9,773 bases of DNA, from NCBI GenBank assembly GCA_947178195.1, contig CAMWXM010000093.1:1-9773 (forward strand). Reading direction: 5' to 3'. Under the pieces are notes generated by a model, which worked only from the letters and a program-made list of their open reading frames with translations, did no database searches and had not been told where the DNA came from. Positions within the stretch are counted from its first letter, which is position 1, and each line of letters starts with the position of its first letter. Source of the DNA: an uncultured Ruminococcus sp. (GTDB taxonomy: Bacteria > Bacillota > Clostridia > Oscillospirales > Ruminococcaceae). Positions 4,458-9,773 of the stretch are shown piece after piece. The position numbers were made by a program, and so were the translations under genes.

Positions 4458-4832
4458 ATGCCAAAGTGTGAAAATTGTTATCATTATGAGCTATGCGAAT
4501 TTAATTTATCACATCAGGGGATTGACCTGACATCAATTGCGCTTGCTTCTAAATGCGACAGTAGCGCAGATGATTGTCCGTATTTCAAAGACAAATCCCT
4601 GATTGCGGAATTACCTTGCAAGGTTGGAGATGCGCTGTACGTCATAATCGATGAATCGAAAGAATTTGGCGGAGCATATATCAAACAAGAAAAAGTCGTT
4701 GAAGTGTCCACTGAGGGCAGAATTTGGACTAACGATTGTTATTATGACAATGACGATATAGGCAAAATGATATTTTTTAACCGAGCTGAAGCCGAAAAAG
4801 CGTTGAAGGAGCGGAAAAATGAAAACACTTGA
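4458..4832 (+). CDS. Cys-rich phage protein with 'LPCKVGD' domain (124 aa)
   Basis: ATG 4458 follows AAAGGGG (4444-4450); an upstream in-frame ATG at 4335 lies inside the previous gene. The N-terminal 40 residues carry Cys 4, 7, 13, 33 and 40 (MPKCENCYHYELCE... CDSSADDCPYF), a likely metal site. The second half has AELPCKVGDALYVI (about 50-63), then beta-strand-like segments, and ends IGKMIFFNRAEAEKALKERK. That two-part layout is common in clostridial prophages, where it is left as hypothetical. The LPCKVGD part looks like a small SH3-like beta barrel, which is inference. It overlaps the next gene by 14 bases. Confidence 0.8.
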   Translation: MPKCENCYHYELCEFNLSHQGIDLTSIALASKCDSSADDCPYFKDKSLIAELPCKVGDALYVIIDESKEFGGAYIKQEKVVEVSTEGRIWTNDCYYDNDDIGKMIFFNRAEAEKALKERKNENT

Positions 4833-5163
4833 AGAAATAAAGAAAATAAGTAAATTGCAGATAGAAAAGGTTGGCATAGATAGTTTTTGCGGTTGGATAT
4901 ATTTAAACGGTTTAAAAGCAAAACCACTTTCCATAATTGGTTCGTGGTGCATGGGTTGGGAACATGTTTCAGTGGCTTACGCAAATAAACTTCCTTCATG
5001 GGATGAAATGTGTAAAATAAAAAGCTTGTTTTGGAATGATAACGAATGTGTTGTACAATATCATCCGCCAAAATCGGAATATGTAAACAATCATCCTTAT
5101 TGTTTGCATTTATGGAAACAAATCGGAAAGGAATTTCCTATTCCGCCAAAATGTTTTGTTTAG
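4819..5163 (+). CDS. Phage protein of the DUF7694 type (114 aa)
   Basis: ATG 4819 has AAGGAG at 4806-4811. After a poorly conserved helical N-terminus, the protein shows WEHVSVAYANKLPSWDEMCK (about 47-66), KSLFWNDNECVVQYHPPKSE (about 68-87) and YVNNHPYCLHLWKQ. These are the pattern I associate with DUF7694 proteins, where the C-terminal part is normally the conserved domain. Histidines and aromatic residues are concentrated in this domain, suggesting a binding pocket, but no function is established. It is 14 bases overlapped with the upstream gene and 17 bases from the next. Confidence 0.75.
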   Translation: MKTLEEIKKISKLQIEKVGIDSFCGWIYLNGLKAKPLSIIGSWCMGWEHVSVAYANKLPSWDEMCKIKSLFWNDNECVVQYHPPKSEYVNNHPYCLHLWKQIGKEFPIPPKCFV

Positions 5164-5180
5164 TCATGGAGGTTTAAAAA

Positions 5181-5435
5181 ATGGATAATGTAAATCATCC
5201 TGAACACTATCAGGGTAAGCACGAATGTATAGATGAAATGATAGCTTTATTTGGGGTGGAAGCTGTAAAAGCATTCTGCAAGTGCAACGTATACAAATAT
5301 CGCTATCGTGCCAGCCGTAGAAACGGCGATGAAGATATTGCCAAATCAGACTGGTATATGGATAAGCTTATGGAACTGGATAATAGCCCTGAAAAGGAAA
5401 TAGATTTCACGACCACATCGACATATTTTAAGTAA
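5181..5435 (+). CDS. DUF3310 family phage protein (84 aa)
   Basis: ATG 5181 follows GGAGG (5168-5172). The family hallmarks are in order: NHPEHY at residues 5-10, KHECIDEM (13-20), the helix GVEAVKAFCKCNVYKYRYRA (25-44), NGDEDIAKSDWYMDKLMEL (48-66). DUF3310 proteins are widespread small phage proteins, often encoded near replication and nucleotide-metabolism genes and sometimes labelled nucleotide kinase on weak grounds; no P-loop is present here. The length is slightly above the conserved core because of an acidic, threonine-rich tail. Confidence 0.92.
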   Translation: MDNVNHPEHYQGKHECIDEMIALFGVEAVKAFCKCNVYKYRYRASRRNGDEDIAKSDWYMDKLMELDNSPEKEIDFTTTSTYFK

Positions 5436-5447
5436 AGGAGAAAAGAT

Positions 5448-6185
5448 ATGATAAAGATTGAAAATACAGAAGTATATGGCTGGGAGACGGCAATCAGAGG
5501 GATGCGAAATCCGATGAACAGTTGGGAGAAGAGTGACAGTTTTTACGGCTGCCGTGGTGGTGACTACGGTCGTACAGAGGCTGAAAATTGCGATAAGAAA
5601 TGCAAGTGTGACTGTTCATACTGCATCGGAATAAATGATCGTAGTCTTATGAAGAGTCTCGTTTCTGCCGGAACGGATCACAGCAAGTTCATGCGTATGA
5701 TAAATGTCACCTGTGATATAATCGCTCCCATGTATTGGTGGAAGGAGTTTGATACCTACAAGGTCGGAACGGTCAGAAACTCATGCAGTACTATGCATAA
5801 GATTCATGAAAAGGAATTTAAACTTGATGATTTTTCGAATGAGCATCTTTTTTCAGATCCGGGTGGAAGTCTTGAAAATACTGTTGACATTGGCTATGAT
5901 CGAATGTTCGGAATAGATTTTTTGATTTATATCGTAAATGCTTTAAACTTCTACCGAAAAAGATATCTCGAAACCAAAGACAAGCGTTACTGGTGGCAGA
6001 TGATACAGCTTTTGCCGTCAAGCTACAATCAGAGAGCAACGGTGCAAATGAATTATCAGGTACTTAGGAATATTTATCATAGTCGTAAAGATCATAAGCT
6101 TGATGAATGGCGTGACTTTTGCAAGGGGATAGAGGATTTACCATACTCGGAATTGATAACAGGAGGTACAGAAAATGACAATTGA
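5448..6185 (+). CDS. ThyX-like phage protein lacking the ThyX catalytic signature (245 aa)
   Basis: ATG 5448 follows AAAGGAG (5434-5440). The protein has an N-terminal MIKIENTEVYGWETAIRGMR, then a Cys-rich insert with Cys 35, 48, 52, 54, 56 and 59, then GTDHSKFMRMINVTCDIIAP (75-94), MYWWKEFDTYKVGTVRNSCSTMHKI (95-119), a helical part and LLPSSYNQRATVQMNYQVLRNI (about 189-210). This is a common clostridial prophage protein. The WWKEFDTYKVGTVRNSCSTMHK segment aligns in style with the RHR-S-NE-S-RY motif of flavin-dependent thymidylate synthase ThyX, and the Q-x-NY-x-LRN segment with its C-terminal helix. The Arg-His-Arg residues are absent, so activity as ThyX is doubtful. The Cys cluster suggests a metal site. 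It overlaps the next gene by 11 bases. Confidence 0.8.
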   Translation: MIKIENTEVYGWETAIRGMRNPMNSWEKSDSFYGCRGGDYGRTEAENCDKKCKCDCSYCIGINDRSLMKSLVSAGTDHSKFMRMINVTCDIIAPMYWWKEFDTYKVGTVRNSCSTMHKIHEKEFKLDDFSNEHLFSDPGGSLENTVDIGYDRMFGIDFLIYIVNALNFYRKRYLETKDKRYWWQMIQLLPSSYNQRATVQMNYQVLRNIYHSRKDHKLDEWRDFCKGIEDLPYSELITGGTENDN

Positions 6186-6612
6186 AACAAAATTACAGAT
6201 CGAGGCTTTGAAAATGCTTGACAAGGGCGAGAATAAGCCACGCTATGCGAAAAATGGCGAATGTTTTTTCCTTAGTCTTAACGGAACTTATGCATTCTGT
6301 ATATGTGATGAACCTTTTCGGCTGAATCCGGAGATTCTGGAAGAAATGCCGTCTTTGGCACAGTTTTTTAGCCCAGACAAGCTTTTAGGAACATCAGAAC
6401 TGACCGTCACGAACGAAATGAGAAAGCTGACTCATGCCGTGGGTGTACTGGTGAAATGTGATGACTTCACGACTTGTATTGATGAAAAGCTTCTGAAAAT
6501 GTTTATGGATAGGTCTTGCAGACTGTATGCAGAAGACGAAAATTCTACGATATACTTTGTACATAATGACAAAATTTATGCAGCCGTGATGCCAATATGT
6601 TTGGAAAAATAG
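6175..6612 (+). CDS. Hypothetical phage protein (145 aa)
   Basis: ATG 6175 is preceded by ACAGGAGG at about 6160-6167 within the end of the previous gene. The product looks alpha/beta: a short helix MTIETKLQIEALKMLDKGE, strands with FFLSLNGTYAFCICD, a central helical part, then VGVLVKCDDFTTCIDEKLLKMF (about 89-110), STIYFVHNDKIYAAVMPI. The last strand, ending in MPI close to the C-terminus, is reminiscent of the end of a sliding clamp domain (family ending in a PxR/L motif), but this resemblance is weak and only a thought. No family recognised with confidence. Confidence 0.72.
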   Translation: MTIETKLQIEALKMLDKGENKPRYAKNGECFFLSLNGTYAFCICDEPFRLNPEILEEMPSLAQFFSPDKLLGTSELTVTNEMRKLTHAVGVLVKCDDFTTCIDEKLLKMFMDRSCRLYAEDENSTIYFVHNDKIYAAVMPICLEK

Positions 6613-6624
6613 GAGGAATAAAAA

Positions 6625-6795
6625 GTGTATAAAATGAAATGTCCTAAATGCGGAAAACGGGCATTTGACATATCGGCTATGCCGACAGTTCCACTTATAG
6701 TGGAGTTGAAATGTCCGAATTGCCGCAATATCGTAAAAGTACCATGCACACAGAAAACGTGTATAAAAAATAATCATACCGAGCAACGGAGTTGA
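6625..6795 (+). CDS. Com-like small zinc-ribbon protein, GTG start (56 aa)
   Basis: A GTG at 6625 sits eight bases after AGGAGG (6611-6616). The next ATG, at 6634, would be 17 bases away, so GTG is preferred. The product has one clear zinc ribbon: CPKCG (Cys 6 and 9), KRAFDIS, then VELKCPNCRNIVKV (Cys 30 and 33). This spacing resembles the Mu Com family of small zinc-finger translational regulators and related phage ribbons. Two additional cysteines (41, 46) lie in a basic tail. It is the last gene before the terminator at 6809. Confidence 0.7.
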   Translation: MYKMKCPKCGKRAFDISAMPTVPLIVELKCPNCRNIVKVPCTQKTCIKNNHTEQRS

Positions 6796-6808
6796 TAAGC
6801 TACCAAAT

Positions 6809-6863
6809 AGCCGGATGACAGACGAATCGACATATAGTCGTTCTGTTTGTTATCCGGCTTTTT
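6809..6863 (+). terminator. Intrinsic terminator with an extended, internally paired loop
   Basis: AGCCGGAT (6809-6816) pairs perfectly with ATCCGGCT (6852-6859), and a run of five T (6859-6863) follows. The 35-base loop contains a second stem, CGAC/GTCG around 6827-6840, flanked by ACAGA/TTCTGT-like pairing, so the whole forms one long hairpin. It ends the accessory block and separates it from the replication genes. Confidence 0.8.
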
Positions 6864-6895
6864 GTATATAAAAATTATTTATTAGGAGGTAAATC

Positions 6896-7231
6896 ATGAG
6901 TCAATCAGAACTTTTACAGGGTGTAATAAGGTGTGTAGATCAGCTTGCAGAGAGTCTGAAAACACTTGCAACTTCTATGACCTTGTCGGACGATTTCAAG
7001 CAAATCAGTCCGCCTTTAGAGGAGTCTGCACCTGAAGAGAAACCGGCGGAAAAGAAAGTCACGCTTGCCGAGGTCAGAGGACTGCTTGCAGAAATTTCAC
7101 AGTCCGGACGTACATCGGATGTGAAAAAACTGATAGCTAAGTACGGTGGAAATAAGCTGAGTGATATAAAAGAGGAACAGCTTGGCAGATTATATAAGGA
7201 TGCGGAGGTGCTGAAAAATGCCGCCGATTAA
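6896..7231 (+). CDS. Small helical protein at the head of the replication module (111 aa)
   Basis: ATG 6896 follows AGGAGG at 6884-6889, directly downstream of the terminator. An N-terminal amphipathic helix (about 1-30) is followed by an acidic Pro/Glu-rich linker (about 38-53). The C-terminal domain KKVTLAEVRGLLAEISQSGR...DVKKLIAKYGGNKLSDIKEEQLGRLYKDAEVL (about 53-107) is a helical unit. The same type of protein occurs just before DUF2800 in many Firmicute phages and is sometimes mislabelled rRNA biogenesis protein. The G-G-N-K-L-S-D-I turn suggests a small DNA- or protein-binding helical domain. It overlaps the nuclease gene by 14 bases. Confidence 0.8.
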   Translation: MSQSELLQGVIRCVDQLAESLKTLATSMTLSDDFKQISPPLEESAPEEKPAEKKVTLAEVRGLLAEISQSGRTSDVKKLIAKYGGNKLSDIKEEQLGRLYKDAEVLKNAAD

Positions 7232-8357
7232 ACACGCTGTTCTTTCTGCATCATCAAGTCATAGATGGCTTAATTGTACGCCTTCTGCACAGTTAGAGAA
7301 GAACTTTGAGAACAAGGATACAACTGCTGCGGCAGAGGGTACGGCGGCTCATGCTTTATGCGAGTATAAGCTAAGGAAAGCATTAGGAGAAAAGGCTGGA
7401 GAGCGTCCTGCTTCTGAATACGATTCACAGGAAATGGAGGAATGTACTGACGATTATGCTACTTACATATTAGAACAGCTGGAATTTGCAAAGAAAAACT
7501 GCTCTGATCCACTTTTGCTGATAGAGCAACGACTTGATTTCAGCAGTTATGTACCTGATGGGTTCGGCACAGGCGACTGCCTTATCATATCAGACGATAC
7601 ACTCCACATTATTGATTTCAAGTATGGAGTCGGCGTATTGGTAGAGGCTGAAAACAATCCACAGATGATGCTTTACGCTCTCGGTGCATTGTCGCTTTAT
7701 GATTCGCTTTACGACATAAACAAAGTGTCTATGACTATTTTTCAGCCACGCCGTGAAAATATCAGCACTTGGGAAATTCCTGTATCGGAATTGTTGAACT
7801 GGGCAGAAAATGAACTTAAACCAAAGGCACAGCTTGCAAGTAAGGGCGAGGGCGAATTCTGCTCCGGAGAATGGTGTACATTCTGCCGGGCTAAAGTAAA
7901 ATGCAGGGCAAGAGCGGAAGCGTGTCTGGAGCTTGCAAAATATGAATTTCAGATGCCTCCGCTTTTGGAGGATTCTGAAATAGAAGAAATTCTTGAAAAA
8001 ATAGACGCACTGACAGCTTGGGCAAGCAATATTAAGGATTATGCCTTTAATGCCGCATTGCAGGGTAAGCAATGGAATAATTTCAAGCTTGTTGAGGGAA
8101 GGTCTAACCGTAAATATACTGATGAAAAAGCGGTAGCCGAAGCAGTTTTAGACTACGGCAAAGACCCTTACAGTGAACCCGAAGTTTTAGGCATAACTGC
8201 CATGACAAAACTTCTCGGAAAAAAACAATTTGAAGAACTTCTCGGCGGTTTTATTTACAAGCCGCAAGGTAAACCAACATTGGTGCCAATGTCGGATAAA
8301 CGTCCGGCTATTAATACAGCACAAGCAGATTTTAGTAAAATTCAGGAGGAAAATTAA
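7218..8357 (+). CDS. DUF2800 protein, RecB/Cas4-like PD-(D/E)XK nuclease (379 aa)
   Basis: ATG 7218 follows GGAGG (7204-7208). The typical DUF2800 opening, HAVLSASSSHRWLNCTPSA, is followed by GTAAH with H45, TGD with D120, IIDFKYG with D133 and K135, and QMMLY (Q149, Y153). These match in order the His, Asp, (D/E)xK and QxxxY motifs of RecB-family nucleases. C20 plus the trio C220-x2-C223-x5-C229 match the four cysteines of the Fe-S cluster in Cas4 and AddB; C215 is an extra nearby cysteine. Residues about 245-379 are helical and are probably the binding part. In phages it sits beside DUF2815 and the DNA polymerase and probably acts in replication or recombination of phage DNA in the cytoplasm. 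Activity is inferred from motifs. Confidence 0.9.
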   Translation: MPPIKHAVLSASSSHRWLNCTPSAQLEKNFENKDTTAAAEGTAAHALCEYKLRKALGEKAGERPASEYDSQEMEECTDDYATYILEQLEFAKKNCSDPLLLIEQRLDFSSYVPDGFGTGDCLIISDDTLHIIDFKYGVGVLVEAENNPQMMLYALGALSLYDSLYDINKVSMTIFQPRRENISTWEIPVSELLNWAENELKPKAQLASKGEGEFCSGEWCTFCRAKVKCRARAEACLELAKYEFQMPPLLEDSEIEEILEKIDALTAWASNIKDYAFNAALQGKQWNNFKLVEGRSNRKYTDEKAVAEAVLDYGKDPYSEPEVLGITAMTKLLGKKQFEELLGGFIYKPQGKPTLVPMSDKRPAINTAQADFSKIQEEN

Positions 8358-8915
8358 ATGGCAAACGAAAGAAAAACAAAGGTTATTACAGGTCCGGTAC
8401 GTCTCAGCTATGCGAATGTCTGGGAGCCGAAATCCATCAATGACGGTGAAGCGAAATACAGCGTTTCTCTTGTTATTCCCAAGTCAGACAAGGCTACGAT
8501 TGATAAAATCAAGGCGGCTATTCAGGCGGCTTATGAGGACGGAGAAGACAAGCTGAAAGGAAAAAGCAAGTCTAAACCTTCGCTTAAGGATCTTAAAACT
8601 CCTCTCCGTGACGGTGATGAGGAGCGTCCAGATGATGAAGTTTACAAGGACTGTTATTTTGTAAACGCCAACAGTAAAACCGCCCCTCAGATCGTAGATC
8701 AGAGAGTACAGCCGATTCTCGATCAGAATGAAGTGTACAGCGGCTGTTATGCAAGAGTATCGATCACATTCTACGCATTTAACAGCAATGGCAATAAGGG
8801 CATTGCCTGCGGTCTGGGTAATATTCAGAAAGTCAGAGACGGCGAACCTCTCGGCGGACGTACCAACGCAGAGGATGATTTTGATACACTGGAAGATGAC
8901 GATTTTCTGTCATAA
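8358..8915 (+). CDS. DUF2815 protein, probable ssDNA-binding protein (185 aa)
   Basis: ATG 8358 follows the previous stop directly, with CAGGAGG at 8343-8349. The opening KVITGPVRLSYANVWEPKSINDGEAKYSVSLVIPK and the later QIVDQRVQPILDQNEVYSGCYARVSITFYAF are the DUF2815 pattern, a beta-rich OB-fold-like protein. A lysine-rich stretch (about 64-75) fits nucleic-acid binding. The tail is strongly acidic and ends EDDFDTLEDDDFLS, as in single-stranded DNA-binding proteins that use an acidic C-terminus to recruit partners. It lies between the nuclease and polymerase genes, which supports a role coating single strands during phage replication. Confidence 0.9.
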   Translation: MANERKTKVITGPVRLSYANVWEPKSINDGEAKYSVSLVIPKSDKATIDKIKAAIQAAYEDGEDKLKGKSKSKPSLKDLKTPLRDGDEERPDDEVYKDCYFVNANSKTAPQIVDQRVQPILDQNEVYSGCYARVSITFYAFNSNGNKGIACGLGNIQKVRDGEPLGGRTNAEDDFDTLEDDDFLS

Positions 8916-8957
8916 TTAATTGAATTCAGATGGGTGGGAGGGGCGGATATATAAATA

Positions 8958-9773
8958 ATGAAAAATATATCTATAGATCTTGAAACTTTTTCAGATATTA
9001 ATTTATCCGAATGCGGAGTATATAAATATACGGAAAGTATAAATTTCGAGATATTATTATTTGCCTATTCCGTTGACGGAGGCAACGTACAGGTTATCGA
9101 TCTTGCAAACGGTGATAGGATACCAAATGATATATTAAGAGCTTTGACAGATGAAAATGTGACAAAATGGGCATTCAACGCAAATTTTGAAAGAGTTTGT
9201 CTGTCGAGGTTTTTAGGGCTTACAAACGGCGAATATCTTGATCCGGCATCATGGCGATGTACGATGATATGGTCGGCTTATCTGGGACTTCCGCTGTCGC
9301 TGAGAGGCGTGGGAGCTGTCCTTAAACTGGACGAGCAGAAGATGGATGAGGGAAAAGACCTTATCAAATATTTCTGCGTTCCCTGTAAGCCTACCAAAGC
9401 AAATGGTGAACGTACACGGAATTATCCCCATCATGCACCGGATAAGTGGCAGCTTTTCAAAAAATATAACAAGCGTGACGTTGAGGTCGAAATGTCAATA
9501 CAGCAAAAGTTGTCAAGGTTTCCTGTTCCTGATTTTGTGTGGGATGAGTATCATCTCGATCAGGAAATAAACGACAGAGGAATTGCGGTTGATATGAAAA
9601 TGGTAAATAGTGCAATAGCAATCGATGAACATTCCAAAAAGGAATTATTAGAAGCTATGCAGAACCTGACTGGTCTTGATAATCCTAATTCAGTTCAGCA
9701 GATGAAGCAGTGGCTTGCCGATAATGGTTTAAAAGTAGATTCTCTCGGCAAAAAGAAGGTAGCAGAGATATTG
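8958..9773 (+). CDS. DNA polymerase, family A (5' 272 codons, runs off the window)
   Basis: ATG 8958 opens a frame that stays open to the last base; a stop codon at 8952-8954 shows there is no upstream start. The ribosome site GGGAGGGG (8936-8943) is a rather long 14 bases away. The 3'-5' exonuclease motifs are intact: D7-L-E9-T-F-S (motif I), W71-AFNANFE78 (motif II) and Y170-NKRD174 (motif III). Residues about 193-210 (WDEYHLDQEINDRGIAVD) begin the thumb of the family A polymerase, and the frame ends in the helical segment QQMKQWLADNGLKVDSLGKK. The catalytic palm lies outside. It copies the phage genome, with the DUF2800 and DUF2815 proteins as likely partners. Confidence 0.93.
   Translation, partial: MKNISIDLETFSDINLSECGVYKYTESINFEILLFAYSVDGGNVQVIDLANGDRIPNDILRALTDENVTKWAFNANFERVCLSRFLGLTNGEYLDPASWRCTMIWSAYLGLPLSLRGVGAVLKLDEQKMDEGKDLIKYFCVPCKPTKANGERTRNYPHHAPDKWQLFKKYNKRDVEVEMSIQQKLSRFPVPDFVWDEYHLDQEINDRGIAVDMKMVNSAIAIDEHSKKELLEAMQNLTGLDNPNSVQQMKQWLADNGLKVDSLGKKKVAEIL

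Noticed and set aside
6847..6872. Promoter TTGTTA/TATAAA before the replication module
   Set aside because: Spacing is only 14 bases and the -35 lies inside the terminator stem; not convincing.

Overview
The window looks like the early-to-replication region of a prophage or phage of a low-to-moderate GC Firmicute, most like an Oscillospiraceae/Ruminococcus-type Clostridium relative. The reasons are densely packed small + strand genes with strong AGGAGG ribosome sites, ATGA-type overlaps, several small zinc-ribbon proteins typical of clostridial prophages, and an ending of DUF2800, DUF2815 and a family-A DNA polymerase. No structural, lysis, integrase or host housekeeping gene is visible. Every protein gene I accept is on the + strand.

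Layout. (1) 1-392: two small genes of unknown function behind a -10-like box at the left edge. (2) 393-1721: about 1.3 kb with no credible protein gene. It holds one complete tRNA-Leu(UAG) with encoded CCA (1098-1182), three unusual acceptor-plus-T-arm 'mini-tRNA' elements ending near 485, 640 and 932, and many strong hairpins with mutually exclusive pairings. This is the most interesting part of the window: it looks like one or two large structured non-coding RNAs of the kind found beside tRNAs in Firmicute phages (ROOL/GOLLD class is the best guess, unproven). It ends in an AT-rich control region carrying five TCAAC/GTTGA half-sites. (3) 1722-6795: twelve complete small genes plus one broken one. 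They include several zinc-ribbon proteins, a PAPS-reductase-family gene broken by a +1 frameshift in a run of seven T, a DUF3310 protein, a ThyX-like protein without the ThyX signature residues, and a Com-like zinc ribbon. A long-looped intrinsic terminator (6809-6863) closes the block. (4) 6896-9773: the replication module, a small helical protein, a DUF2800 nuclease-like protein with RecB/Cas4 motifs and a probable Fe-S cluster, a DUF2815 probable ssDNA-binding protein, and the 5' 272 codons of a DNA polymerase whose exonuclease motifs are intact.

How the parts may work together: the structured RNA and tRNA block precedes an operator-like region that probably controls the accessory block. 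The replication module follows a terminator and has its own strong ribosome sites. Family names come from recognised motifs, not from any database search.
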